Source: Procambarus clarkii (taxonomy: Eukaryota > Arthropoda > Malacostraca > Decapoda > Cambaridae). Taken from it: DNA of 64,000 bases. The notes under the pieces are model-generated. The model made no database searches, was not told the origin of the DNA, and saw only the letters and a program-made list of their open reading frames with translations. The DNA lies in NCBI RefSeq assembly GCF_040958095.1, contig NC_091172.1:25496562-25560561 (forward strand). The letters are read 5' to 3'. The translations under genes and the position numbers were made by a program. Below are positions 32,768 to 46,649 of the stretch, piece after piece; position 1 is the stretch's first letter; each line of letters opens with the position of its first letter.

Positions 32768-33674
32768 GTAAGTACCGCACGCATGGTCTGAAGCGTAGTA
32801 GGTTGTTGTTATAGATTCAGCTACTCGGAACGAGTTCCAAGTAGCACGGGCTATGGTGAGCCCGTAGCTTACCTGGCACAGGAGCGGGGTCTGTAACTCC
32901 GCTGAAAGAAGTGAAGCTTAGTATATTTCCTGTCAATTTAAATTGATTTTCTTATGTCACCTTAAGTCACCACCTCACCTAGTTTAATCTTGTTTATCTA
33001 TTTTGTATTTACCTCTTTTTTTCCTTGCATTATTTGTTATTGTTTTTGTTTTGCTTCGTTTGTACATAAATATATTAATGTTTAAGGGAAACTCATTTGA
33101 GTTGTGGTGTGATGGGACACACTGCAATGAGGTATAGCTGGGTCGGGTGTGAGCCCATGCGATACTTGGACAAAGACTGAACACCATTAGTTCTATAAGT
33201 CTCAGATGGGTAATAAAATACGTAATCCTTAAAGCATTTACTAGAGTTTACCTTGGGGTCAACATCCAAATAATATACACATGGAAAATACTGGAGGAAC
33301 AGGTCCCAAATCTACACAGTAAAATAAGGACTTATAAAAAGAAGAATCACGGTATAGCTAAATACAGAGTGGCAGTTTTGCTGATTAGGACATGCATGTG
33401 GAGTCACTTCAGTGTAGTTCCATTAGTGTTGACCAAACCACACACACTAGAAAATGAAGGGACGACGACGACGACGACGACTTGAGAATGATCCAGGAGT
33501 GACCGGAACGTCGTTGTCCCTTCATTTTCTAGTGTGTGGTCTGGTCAACATATTTCAGCCACATTATTGCGACTCCTCGTCTGCATAGTTCCATTAGTGG
33601 TAGTAGTGGAAAAGGTTAGAGAGGGGCATAATTAGCTGAGGAAGTTGGAGTATGACATATGTGGTCGTCCTCAG
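32768..33674 (+). other. PVF intron B-C
   Basis: A 907-bp phase 0 intron. AT-rich, with a foldback element at 33429-33585 near its 3' end. Confidence 0.8.
33429..33585 (+). mobile_element. Foldback element with 14-bp target duplication
   Basis: The 157-bp insert begins TTGACCAAACCACACACACT. Its complement TAGTGTGTGGTCTGGTCAA closes the foldback near 33549, followed by a non-palindromic tail (CATATTTCAGCCACATTATT and on to CTGCA). TAGTTCCATTAGTG is exact at 33415-33428 and 33586-33599. A GAC triplet has expanded to about seven copies in the left arm. Related copies lie at 20290 and 53758. Confidence 0.9.
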
Positions 33675-33778
33675 GGCTCAGACCGCGCCGGGGTGCAGAT
33701 GCTGACCTTCGCCAACCACACTCGATGTACCTGCAAGCCTCGCTCAGCAGTCACCACCATACAACCCACTAACCACGA
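33675..33778 (+). CDS. PVF exon C: end of the cystine-knot domain
   Basis: The 104 nt sit between TCCTCAG and GTAAGT. They encode 34 residues starting G-S-D-R-A-G-V and including L-T-F-A-N-H-T-R-C-T-C-K-P. This last motif is the equivalent of the final strand of the VEGF/PDGF fold, where x-H-x-x-C-x-C supplies the last two knot cysteines. N-H-T is also a possible N-glycosylation site. The exon starts in frame 0 and ends two bases into a codon, completed by the first base of exon D. The threonine-rich end (A-V-T-T-I-Q-P-T-N-H) is a linker to the cysteine-rich tail. Confidence 0.92.
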
Positions 33779-34029
33779 GTAAGTTCAATACCTTCTACCT
33801 ATTTTATCACTAATATATATATGTCTATAAATCGATTAATTATTACAAATAATGTCTCATGTTTTATTTAAGTATGCTATCGTATACATGAAATGTATTT
33901 CCCAAATCAACAATACCATAGTCTCCTATAATGTTTTTCATTTTCTGTAGTGATATAAACAAAAACTATTACTTTTAAAACGGAGACTAATCTAAACGCT
34001 CAACTGGTATACGTCGCTGTTTTTATCAA

Positions 34030-34640
34030 ATCAATTTTTAATCAAATCAAATCAAATCAAATGTTTATTTAGGTAAAAGTGCATACATAGAGGAGTTACA
34101 AACATAATGTTGGATTTATAGATAGAGCTAGTACATACAATACCTAGAGCCACTAGTACGCGCAGCGTTTCGGGCAAGGTGTGGGGGAAAAACACTTAGA
34201 CTAAAACTTAATGCTAATTGAGATTAAAGTATAAATTGTGTTGAAAAATACAAAATAATGAACTTGGCAGAAAACAGCAATTATACAAGTTGGTCAACAA
34301 ACAGTATTGTTTGAAAATAGAAAGACATGGGTTGAGATTTCTGGGGTAAGGTAGGTTACATGGAGTTTATTAGGCAACATTTAGTTTTTCTCTTAAACTG
34401 GTTGAGAGAGGTACAGCCTTTGACATGATTGAGAAGGTCATTCCACATTCCATTCTGGGTCCTTTAATTTGTAGAGCATTTCTAGATTGGTTAAGGCGCA
34501 CTCTTGGAATATCAAACAGGTATTTGTTTCTGGTGTGGTGCCCATGAGTTCTGTTACAACCTTCTAGGAAGCATTTAAGGTCAAGATTGGCATTACAGTT
34601 CAGAGTTTTAAATATATAGAGTACACTTGAGAGGATGTGC
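34030..34640 (-). pseudogene. LINE C-terminal fragment and 3' end, ATCAA-repeat tail
   Basis: The minus strand reads L-K-C-F-L-E-G-C-N-R-T-H-G-H-H-T-R-N-K and related residues, a C-terminal LINE segment also found at 48230-48430. The 3' end at 34035-34065 is a pentamer repeat (ATCAA) before TGTTTATTTAGGTAAAAGTG. Fragments of the same end lie at 51225-51360 and 59325-59460, and in forward orientation at 48575-48720. Confidence 0.7.
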
Positions 34641-34789
34641 AGTGTTTATAGTTTTAGAAAGTTTATAGTTTTATTTATATATAAATTAAAGGGTATATTA
34701 CTCTTTGGAGTTGATAGTGACATTAATCTTCTTGTTTAAAACCACTACTGGTAGTAAAAATACATTTGATGTTGAAATATTATCCCATT

Positions 34790-34880
34790 TCTTATGCACC
34801 CCATACCTGTCCCGTGGCCTGTACGGAAAATGCTACAGAGGCACATAATGGGCCCAAGAACTCAACCCAACAATTGATTT
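34790..34880 (-). repeat. LINE 3' end fragment
   Basis: TATGCACCCCATACCTGTCC is the reverse of the GTATGGGGTGCATAATAAA end seen at 50555, 45145 and 27710. CACATAATGGGCCCAAGAA also recurs at 45685. Confidence 0.7.
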
Positions 34881-35418
34881 AGCTAGGCAAGTTAGAGTGT
34901 TGGTAAGCTAGTTAAACAGTTTAATGCATATATCAGCAATAATGGGTTCGAGAACGACCACAAGTAGCCTCTAAGCTAAGCAACTTACATTCAACTTTAA
35001 TTCAAGCAGAATGAATTATTATTATAGTGAGCTTGTTTCATAAATTGGTTTGGTGAGCCTCCACACATTCCACCAGCCAGTGGGAGGGGGGGAAGGGTTA
35101 CAGACACCCACATTCACTACCTACAATTAGTAAACTGGAGCTATTTGGCTCAAATTAATTAATTGTTTAATAGTAAATAATATTGATTAAAATAATAATT
35201 GCATTACAGATTGACAGAATATAATACTGAAGTTGAATGTCTTACATACTAAATTGATTGAGTGGGTAGCACAAGGTGAAAAAACTATGAGGATGAAATT
35301 AGGCACTTTTTGGTTTTACTTTTGAATAAAGTATAGGTTGGACAATTTTGTTCACTTCATTAGGGGGTGAGATCTATACACCGGGTTTGTTATAAAAGTG
35401 CAATGTTGTGGTCCGCAG

Positions 35419-35547
35419 GTGCAAGTGTCCTCGTCCCTTCTCCCCTGAGGTGAGGGCCGGCCAGTGCACCTGCGACTGCGACAACGGCAAGAGTAAGTGC
35501 CGACGACTCAAGAGAGGACGGGGTTACTTCTCCTCCCCTGAAGTCAG
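35419..35547 (+). CDS. PVF exon D: cysteine-rich tail, part 1
   Basis: The 129 nt are flanked by GGTCCGCAG and GTGAGT. They encode about 43 residues with C-K-C-P-R-P-F-S and G-Q-C-T-C-D-C-D-N, then a basic K-C-R-R-L-K-R-G-R-G-Y-F. The C-x-C-P and C-x-C-D-C spacing resembles the cysteine-rich C-terminal extensions of VEGF-C/D and of invertebrate PVFs. That role is inferred from family comparison. The basic block could serve as a processing site or bind matrix polysaccharide, but neither is shown by the sequence. The exon starts and ends in phase 2. Confidence 0.88.
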
Positions 35548-35723
35548 GTGAGTCTGACCTTACACCATATTGTCAAACAGATAGACACAGATCGTCGTGT
35601 TTGTCCACTTCTTTCCTTTAGTGTTTTGCTTATGACTGTAGCGTCGTGTACCTATCGTCTATCTGTTTTTTGCATTTATACCCATGTCGATTTTTTCCTC
35701 AGCGTGTATATCCCACGCGCCCG

Positions 35724-35867
<144 letters not shown>

Positions 35868-36239
35868 TATAACTTTTCTCTTCTCATTTCCCCCCTCCTC
35901 CCTACCGATCTTTCTCCCCCAAGACCCTCCCTTTCCCACTCCTCGCCTCTACACCTTTTTCTCCAACATCCCGATTCCCCTCCCTCTCACACCTCTCCTC
36001 CCATTCCAGTCCCTCTCTTTCGTTTCCATCCCTCGTCCTCTCTCTCCACCTGTCTCCACCCCTCTCTCCTTCCCTCTCTCTGTTCATCTTCCCTCGCCTT
36101 TCTATATCTCCCTCTCTCCCCTCTCTGTCTCAGAAAACGTAATACTGAATTCACGCTTTTTTATTAACACATTTAGGTACACCTGCACTTGTGCAGCTGC
36201 CCTAGACTATATGAAGGGGAGTACAATGTCAAAAAGCTA

Positions 36240-36490
36240 GCTACGTGGTGCTAAAAATCCCCATCACACAGGATGGCTAGTCATACAGAGGCATGTGATA
36301 AGTAGTCTGCACTGGCAGACTCTGGGAGCATTTTGAGGATATCATGAACACAAGAGTGAATAAGGTAGCAGTGATACTAAAATTCCCCATCTCGCAGGAT
36401 GGTTAGTCATTCAGGGCCATTTGTTCAGTAGCCTGCACTGGCAAATTTTGGGTGCATTATGAGGATATCTTCAAGAACACGAGAGTTAAT
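36240..36490. repeat. Tandem duplication, about 125 bp per copy
   Basis: 36248-36370 and 36377-36495 align: CCCCATC..ACAGGATGG.TAGTCAT, CCTGCACTGGCA, TGAGGATATC and GAG..AATAA..TA recur in the same order with scattered differences. Confidence 0.75.
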
Positions 36491-36699
36491 AAAGTAATTA
36501 CAAAGCACCAGGTACGAATTCACGTTCATCGTTTTCGAGTTAAGAAATCTTGGGACCAGGTCAATCACTTTTCACCACTTTGGTTGGTGGTAGGTGGGGA
36601 GTAACTATTGGGTCTTACCTACCTCTTAATAGGACCGATATTCAGAGGCAGAGTGGGTTAAGTCAGGTATCTGGGAGTCATTAAAATGCTAGTTCAAAT

Positions 36700-36965
36700 T
36701 CCCCTTCCATTGTTCCAAATGATTTTCTCATTTATATATATCACATCATTGCGAATTCATTGTGTATTAATCTTAGTGTCATCTGCAAATGTGATGTTGG
36801 TTTATAATATTTTTCGTCTTTGTCATTAATGTATGACACAAATCGTTGACCCCACGATGGAACCTTGCGGTACCCCACTCACCACCTTTCTCCAGTCAGA
36901 TTCAATTCCATTTATGACGACTCTTTACTTTCTTTGTTTTAACCATTGTTTTATCCATTCTAGTA
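36700..36965 (-). pseudogene. LINE reverse transcriptase fragment
   Basis: In reverse, GATGGAACCTTGCGGTACCC encodes a G-V-P-Q-G-S-like motif of the RT domain. The following TCATCTGCAAATGTGATG corresponds to the FADD region in decayed form. It is an old CR1-like copy. Confidence 0.65.
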
Positions 36966-37014
36966 TTTTTAGCATCTATTCCACATGCTTGTAATATCCT
37001 TGCAAGTCTTTCAT

Positions 37015-37212
37015 ATTGTGAACACAAAGACAAGGATAAAGGAGCACAAAGACAAGGATAAAGGAACACAAAGACAAGGATAGATGAACACAAAGACAAG
37101 GATAGATGAACACAAAGACAAGGATAGATGAACACAAAGACAAGGATAGATGAACACAAAGACAAGGATAGATGAACACAAAGACAAGGATAAAGAAACA
37201 CAAGGAGAGGGA
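37015..37212. repeat. 22-bp minisatellite, about 9 copies
   Basis: Units of GAACACAAAGACAAGGATAG plus AT, with GGAG variants at the left. The Leu/Cys-rich frames on the minus strand are by-products. Confidence 0.94.
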
Positions 37213-37279
37213 TAAAGGACCATAACAAAAACTGACATAGACAAATATTGATCACATGCGTAGCGACGTGAGACAGAAC

Positions 37280-37500
37280 ACGGGGAACCTGGGAGTTAGA
37301 ACACTGGGAGCTAGAACACTGGGAACCTGGGAGCTAGAACACTGGGAACCTGGGAGCTAGAACACTGGGAACCTGGGAGCTAGAACACTGGGAACCTGGG
37401 AGCTAGAACACGGGGGAACCTGGGAGCTAGAACACGGGGAACCTGGGAGCTAGAACACTGGGAACCTGGGAGCTAGAACACGGGGGAACCTGAGAGCTGA
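37280..37500. repeat. 23-bp minisatellite, about 9 copies
   Basis: Units of AACCTGGGAGCTAGAACACT plus GGG, some with an extra G. It ends 27 bp before PVF exon E. Confidence 0.94.
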
Positions 37501-37526
37501 CAGTATAGCGTGTCTCCCGCCCACAG

Positions 37527-37640
37527 CTGCGTGTCCCGGGGGGAGTGCACTGAGCCCACCTGTGAGCACGGTCCCTTCCTCCTGAAGGAGAAACGCTGCA
37601 CCAAGCGCAGGGAGCGGGAACGCTACACCACGGAGAGGAA
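37527..37640 (+). CDS. PVF exon E: cysteine-rich tail, part 2
   Basis: The 114 nt lie between CCGCCCACAG and GTAAGC. They encode about 38 residues with C-V-S-R-G-E-C, E-P-T-C-E-H-G-P and K-R-C-T, then a strongly basic end (T-K-R-R-E-R-E-R-Y-T-T-E-R). The cysteine spacing continues the repeat of exon D. The first base completes the serine codon split by intron D-E, and the exon ends two bases into a codon, so at least one more exon must follow. It was not found in 37641-52113. A final exon of only a few codons would be hard to see by eye. Confidence 0.85.
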
Positions 37641-38219
37641 GTAAGCATCATTGCATGTGATTATGCGTTTCCTTTCTCCTCGCCACGGAGACAAGATCTT
37701 CAAGATGCTGACAGCACCGCCATCACCAGTTACGTCACGACAATAGCAACAAGAGCAATCGTAAAACAACAAAATGTTTGTCTGGTGGAGTTTATCCAAG
37801 TGTCTGACTGCAAATATATTTATTGGAAACTCCTCAACCATGCATCACGTTGAATTCATGCGCAAGTAGCCTCATAAAAAACACATCACAATATCCTTAT
37901 TTTGTAAACTATATTAGCATATTGTGAAGAAAAAAACAGTGAACTTTAGATAATATAAGTAGTTTTAAAATGGAAATATTATATTTGCCTCTAAAAGCAG
38001 TGGAAGTTTGTCTTTCAAATATTTTTTTTTATAACACAATACCCAAAGTTGCCATAAATATATGAACAATAAACAATAACAATAACATTATTCTGAATTT
38101 AATACCCAGACTTTTGATCACATATACATAGCATGTGTATAAATACAGAAGTTTTACTCAATAGCTAAATTCAGAAATCGTGATTGACGTTTGTCAACAA
38201 ATAACGCCTATAATATTAT
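37641..38219. other. AT-rich sequence after the last PVF exon seen
   Basis: No exon, repeat family or polyadenylation context could be assigned. The terminal PVF exon may lie here or further right. Confidence 0.4.
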
Positions 38220-38225
38220 ATAAAA

Positions 38226-38280
<55 letters not shown>
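38226..38280. repeat. (ATT)n microsatellite
   Basis: About 55 bp of ATT. Confidence 0.96.
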
Positions 38281-38369
38281 GCCAGATAACGATTTCAAAT
38301 TATAAAGCAGAAAGTGAAAGTTGCAGAGTTGTGTTCATGTGTGGCCAGGAATGTTATGTATGATATACA

Positions 38370-38955
38370 AATGGCTGTAACATACAGTCTGGTAATGTAT
38401 TAGTTGTAGCATACAGTCTGGTAATGTATTAGTTGTAGCATACAGTCTGGTAATGTATTAGTTGTAGCATACAGTCTGGTAATATATTAACTGCAACAAA
38501 CAGGCTGCTGTATCTGTAGAATACAGTCTGTTAATGTACAGCTGTAGCCTACAGTCTGTTAATGTATTAGCTGTAACATACAGTCTGTTAATGTATAGCT
38601 GTAGCCTGCAGTCTGTTAATGTATTAGCTGTAGCATACAGTCTGTTAATGTATTAGCTGTAACATACAGTCTGTTAATGTATTAGCTGTAACATACAGTC
38701 TGTTAATGTGTAGCTGTAGAATACAGTCTGGTATTGTATTAGCTGTAGCATACAGTCTGTTAATGTGTAGCTGTAGAATACAGTCTGGTATTGTATTAGC
38801 TGTAACATACAGTCTGTTAATGTGTAGCTGTAGAATACAGTCTGGTATTGTATTAGCTGTAGCATACAGTCTGTTAATGTGTAGCTGTAGAATACAGTCT
38901 GGTAATGTATAGCTGTAGCATACAGTCCGGTAATATACCAACTGTGACATACTGT
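38370..38955. repeat. 28/29-bp repeat with 57-bp higher-order unit
   Basis: Monomers such as GTAGCTGTAGAATACAGTCT plus GGTATT and TAGCTGTAGCATACAGTCTG plus TTAATGT alternate. In 38706-38900 they form a regular 57-bp dimer. The left part (38375-38520) has older, less regular monomers. Apparent 19-residue protein repeats on both strands follow from the 57-bp period. Confidence 0.92.
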
Positions 38956-40610
38956 CCCGTAATGAAGTAGTTATGCCATAGACTTGAGTAATGGAACAGG
39001 AGAATTATACAGAAGCAACATACTCCCCACCATCCACAGCAAATAATTGATGTATACTGTAAGGTGTTTACGCAGTGTTAAGCTGTGTATTAAGACACCA
39101 ACAATGTCCACAAACTTCATAATATAAGCTTCGATGTATCAGGTGCGGTTTTATGAGATAGGTATAATGCAAAAACATAACTATAAAATTATAACAGGTA
39201 TATTTTGCATGGATTTATTGCATATGCAATGGTTCTCATTCATTGGTGGAGAGTGTGATGAAGATCAAGCAAATTAATCGTATCATATATGTAAATTACA
39301 ATTATTAATTAGTCAATACACATTCATATTTCATAGATATTACTGTTATTTTAGTAGCATGAAAGAGATAATATTATATAGAAAAATAACGTTTTGAGAA
39401 GATATGGAGTTGTTGAAGCAGTAAGTAAGTATTATAGATACAGCAGATATATACAGATATAGACACTGTAGATACAGCAATTTTACAGCTGTAACACCCC
39501 TTCCTGATATTAGCATTCTGGGTTACAGCAATCACTCACCTATGATTCTTTATCAAATTTAACTAAAACAATAATTTAGCTGTGTACGATAACTCTTACA
39601 TTAGCATTCAGGACTACAGCAGATACAGCTATCTGTAGCCGACAAGTATATTATTGCAATAAATGGAGCGATAGTCTTAAATGTAGTAGTATATATATAA
39701 ATGTCTTCTAGGTTTAAAAAAAATATAGTGCTGTATAGAGAAATTATATTTTGGAGGATTTTTCATGAACTTTGCTCAATAGTGTATGTACAGTCTGGCC
39801 AAGAAATGTTTGTATCTCAATGTTTCTTATTATACAAATGAGAACTGTTATACATTTACTAATTTTGTTAAATAGCAATGCAGCTATTATTATTATTTTT
39901 CTTTGGAAAAAGGTATGGATAGAGGAGGAACTACCTGATTAATTGACCTATGAGGCAAGGGGAATTATTACCCCTAATACCTGATCATGTAACGCTGGTG
40001 TAAGGCTATCCATCCTGGGTATGATATCCAGGCTCTTGCAGAGATTATGGGAATATATATTTTTAGTACCACAACTGCACTGTCCAGCCAAGGAAGACTG
40101 AGGAAGCCATTCTCAGAATAAAATTTTGATTTGTATTAATTTTGTATAATCTTACACTCTTTAGCTTTCATAAAGATACGAGTAAAGAGTTATAAAGGGT
40201 AGTAGGACCTGTCTCCAGTAGAACTAAATTTAATTTGCAGTTGTTGGTTATCTTACAACATTGTCCTTAGTAATTTGTCCTCCTCAGCCAGTTTGTGTTT
40301 TTCTCTACGTGTTACAACTGTATATATAATTGTTAGTCACAAAGGAAATCATTCGTTTTAAATTATGCTTGCATGCTGTTATCTATGCAAGGTATTTAGC
40401 TTATGCTGTACAGTATCAATGCTGCCCTTCGTGTTGCCTTAAATCTAAGATATGATGACATAACCTTAAGTTTATAGCCCATATGTACTGGGGTAGTGAA
40501 GGTGCCATGGTTGTAAATGTCCGCTGTTATTGTAGTGCTTTAGAAAACTATACTGGCATGGTGAAATGCTGATCTGGTGTTCACATACAAGCAAGGTTTG
40601 GGTTGTCAGG
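38956..40610. other. AT-rich spacer, no gene recognised
   Basis: Contains loosely repeated ATACAGCAGATA-type phrases (39430-39630). No exon or transposon was recognised. Confidence 0.4.
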
Positions 40611-40611
40611 T

Positions 40612-40707
<96 letters not shown>
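40611..40707. repeat. (GT)n microsatellite at a LINE 3' end
   Basis: About 90 bp of GT. In LINE sense (minus strand) it is the (CA)n tail of the 40708-40923 fragment. Confidence 0.97.
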
Positions 40708-40710
<3 letters not shown>

Positions 40711-40923
40711 CACCTCACTTATTTGTGCTTGCGGTGATTGAGCTTTGGCTCTTTGATCCCGCCTCTCAACTGTCAATCAACTGGTGTACAGATTCCTGAG
40801 CCTACTGGGCTCTATCATATCTACATTTGAAACTGTGTATGGAGTCAGCCTCCACCACATCACTGCCTAATGCATTCCATCCGTTAACTACTCTGACACT
40901 GAAAAAGTTCCTTCTAACGTCCC
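40708..40923 (-). pseudogene. LINE 3' fragment
   Basis: About 216 bp matching the end of the neighbouring LINE (same GATTCCTGAGCC and CACATCACTGCCTAATGCAT phrases), truncated just after the GTTCCTTCTAACGTCC segment and bounded on both sides by GT tracts. Confidence 0.88.
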
Positions 40924-43407
<2,484 letters not shown>

Positions 43408-43424
43408 TTGTGTGTTGTGTGTTG

Positions 43425-43480
43425 ATACTCACCTAATTGTGATTGCAGGGTTAAGCTTAGGCTCTTTGGTATGTGTGGGT
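43425..43480 (-). repeat. LINE 3' tail fragment
   Basis: ATACTCACCTAATTGTGATT and GGCTCTTTGGT match the LINE 3' end, with the GT tract occupying its tail side. Confidence 0.8.
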
Positions 43481-44135
43481 GTATGTGTGGGGGGTTTACG
43501 TAGGGAATATTGCATGTGTTTGTATATAAGTGCACATACATACATATATACATCTACACATACCAAACACACATATATATTAAGGATTATATAAAACAAG
43601 ACTAGATTATTGTAAGCAGGTCAAATTGTTAACTAACTTTGTAAGACTGGAAGTACCGGTAGTACACACTGTACTGTGTTTACATGAAGTCATAAGTCGA
43701 ATTATTGTATGTGGTGGCAACTGTCACTCAAACGCTGGTGTACTTTAGTATTTCATTTACATTCACATTTATATAAATAATAGGCTTTTATGTGGGCGCT
43801 GAGCTCTATCTCTATATTCCCTCTCAAAGGAAAGATGAGGCTTTTTATAGGTACAAATCTCGCTATAATCTTATTTTCTTTCCGTGTCCATGAGCTTATA
43901 GCTAAGTAGGTAGCAGAAAGCGACATAACTAATTCTTTGAAATATATATAAAAAGAGTTTGAAAACACTCTGGAATATTTATATCTGTCTGATGTCAGAT
44001 TACAAAGGTATTACTGCAAACTGTATTTATCAAGTATTTTGCTTGATGCAAAACAAATTAGTTTAAACAAAACGGAACAGAAAAACATCCAGCAGAAGCC
44101 ATAGTGACGCCTCTCGTGTTTTGATTGGATGTGAT
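43481..44135. other. No gene recognised
   Basis: AT-rich, with short ATAC/ATAT runs at 43530-43590. Nothing coding was recognised. Confidence 0.4.
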
Positions 44136-44144
44136 GGAATTATC

Positions 44145-44760
44145 TCTTGTTGTCAAACATTTTCCTGGTTCATTCTTCATGTTTGTTTTATTTAGTTGCT
44201 ATTTGTCACTGTGTCTCCATCTTTAGCACATCCTTGACTGCACTCAGCTCCCCAAGGCATAACTGTGACGTGCTGCAGGTGTCTGGAGATAGGCACTTAT
44301 GTAATGAAATAATCAGTGTTGGAGTCAGAGTTTGTCTCCTGTGGATTCCTTCCCATATTGGTCTCCGAATGCATGACAATAATTACTATTTGGGACTGCC
44401 TTTGAGCAGTCTGAGAGCAGTAATATTCCGAGAACAGCAACAAAATCTAATAGATTTGAAGCAAAGTGAAATTCACACCAGTTACTCCGTCTATCATTCT
44501 ATTATTTAGGAAGAACCGCAGGTCTATAGGTCATCCAATAAGGAATTTATATGAGGTTAAACAGACTTGTAGATGTTACCTCTGCTAGGCTTGGGCTCGG
44601 CTACAAAGTACCTCTGGGAGTTTGCGTCATCTGCTGATGTAGATTTGACTAACTGTAAACTCGGTCAGCAGAACTATTCTCATCTTTGCGTCATTATATA
44701 ATTGAATGCAAAAATATCGCCGAATACAGAGATAATTCTATCAAAGGGGTTCAGAAATGT
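44145..44760 (+). pseudogene. RNase H-bearing LINE remnant
   Basis: The + frame at 44147-44509 ends with V-C-L-L-W-I-P-S-H-I-G-L-R, the W-I-P-S-H motif of the RNase H domain in I/Jockey-related LINEs. 44560-44720 continues as a broken relative of the 27061 frame (R-L-G-L-G-Y-K-Y, then C-K-L and spaced His/Cys). Frames are interrupted. Confidence 0.7.
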
Positions 44761-45059
44761 GTAAGTACTTCAGTCATAATGTAGTAATATGCCAAAAGGA
44801 ATCTTAGATAAGTATTCAAAGTTTGCTTATTCTAGGGTGCAGCCTGTCCATGACTGTAAACTGCCGCCCAGTTGGGTGGGTGTGGAGCAGGACTAGTAAC
44901 TGTATGACTGACTCTCCGCAGATGTGAACTGTCATATACAGAGACTGTTATGAGCCACTTCTTGAATCACTTTTGAAATAAAAAAAACTATTGATATATG
45001 AATATGCATTTGTGTAAAAAAAATGGTATAACTAGCTTCACAAAATTGTCACTTGCTTA

Positions 45060-45170
45060 GTTAAATGAACTGTAGGGTTCAGTTCTTGAACCCATTATGT
45101 GCCTCTGTAACCCTTTCCACCACCGCCTACGGGATCGGTATGGGGGTGCATAATAAATGACTTAACTGAA
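45060..45170 (+). repeat. LINE 3' end fragment
   Basis: CCCATTATGTGCCTCTGTAAC and GGTATGGGGGTGCATAATAAA form the LINE 3' end seen at 50515-50575 and in reverse at 34790 and 45635. Confidence 0.75.
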
Positions 45171-45634
45171 GACAAAAAACTTTAGCACACTGTGAGCTAC
45201 GATTATAACTCGCTATAATTTAAGTATTTCAAGCATTTAACAAGGCCATATGAAGACAAATTCAGTAGGCAAGCTTTAAGAGTGAAACTTTTAATGGTTG
45301 CCCCAAAACTTTATACAGGAATTTAAATATCATTTATTTACATTTCCTTATCAGGAATTTAAATACCATGAATGGAACCAAGCTGGTTTGAGTCCCTCAT
45401 TATAAGACATGGCTGACATTTAGTCGAAGAATGTTACAAATCCTCGTAACCTCAACAATATTTTGTGTATGCAATGTACAGTTTTACTTGCTAGAGTTAT
45501 TAGGAAACATTTATTGCTTTATTTTTGCAAGTAAAGAGAAAAGATGCCTCTGTGTTTCAGTGTTATATCTTGTTCATGTAGCAACAGACATCATACCTGG
45601 TTCTGTTTAAAAGGAAGTTAGTTTAGTTAATTTT

Positions 45635-45800
45635 GTATACACCCCATACCCATCCTGTGGGCGGTAGTGGAAAAGGTTACAGAGGCACATAATGGGCCCC
45701 CCACAATTCATTTAGCTAAGCAAGTTACAGTCTTGATGAGATAGCTACAAAATTCAATACACAGCTTCACACCAACAATGGGCTCGAGACTGACCACAAA
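45635..45800 (-). repeat. LINE 3' end fragment, reverse
   Basis: ACACCCCATACCCATCCTGT and GGCACATAATGGGCCCCCC match the LINE end in reverse. GGCTCGAGACTGACCACAAA matches the stretch at 34950, so the pieces share more upstream sequence. Confidence 0.75.
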
Positions 45801-46640
45801 TACAGTTTTCTAAATTAAGCAACTGACATATGTGGAGAGTTAGTGCCACAATTGATATATTTATCCCGCACACCGCCCCTACCCAGTGGGCAGCGGTGGA
45901 TTAAGATTAAGGAAGGTAACAGTTTTATTTCGTAAATTTAAGTTTATAATTGTATATCTATTGCCACCTCCCGAGGAAGTTCAAAATATCAAAGTATAGT
46001 ACTTTTAAAGTCTCTATCAAGCCGAGAGTAAATCCAATCTAGTTAAGCAATAATCATTATCATATTCTTCAGTACGTGGTACGACATTTACACTTATTTA
46101 ACTGATAAATTACATTGGGTTGTGTTCCATGATTGTTTTTGTTTTTAGCCATGTCTGGTGCATGGTGTACTTATATATACATGTATATATGTATATATAT
46201 ACCAACATGTATATATATATGTTGGTATACTTATACCAACAATGACAAAACAATCCCTGTTTTCGTGTTTATTTTGGTCACGAAACATTATTGTGTGAAC
46301 TTATGTTTGTTGTTAGTCAGGTCTAAATAAATGAAATAAAAATAATTTGATTGATAAATTTAACCCTTGGTACGCAGGGCCTATGCTCCTGAGTGGGAGC
46401 TGAGAGGAACGACAACATTGCTAAGAGAACTGAGGGGAACCCAGATCGTAGATATTTTATCAATCCTGATTGTAGTACTGATGTCAAAGCTTATACGGTC
46501 TTGGATCACTTCACGAGAAGCTTTTGATTACATCAGTGGAATTCTGTGATCATTTGAAGAGAACTTTGTGATCACTTTAATTTAATTCTGTGATCATTTG
46601 AAGAGAACCCTTGTGCTCACTTCAGTAGAATTCTGCGATG
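45801..46640. other. No gene recognised
   Basis: AT-rich. Contains a TATATATGTTGGTATA inverted repeat (46195-46240) and a TTCTGTGATCA(C/T)TT-type repeat (46535-46690). Confidence 0.4.
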
Positions 46641-46649
46641 ACAACAAGA

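Larger units (their letters stand above)
33779..35418 (+). other. PVF intron C-D
   Basis: A 1.6-kb phase 2 intron, AT-rich, carrying a LINE 3' end (34030-34640) and a second LINE-end fragment (34790-34880). Confidence 0.8.

Noticed and set aside
32401..32780. Minus-strand and other-frame ORFs over PVF exon B
   Set aside because: They are shadows of the GC-rich PDGF/VEGF exon. Only the + frame with clear splice sites shows the family motifs.
36902..37255. Leu/Cys-rich repeated frames
   Set aside because: They arise from the 22-bp minisatellite, which stays open in three minus-strand frames because 22 is not a multiple of three.
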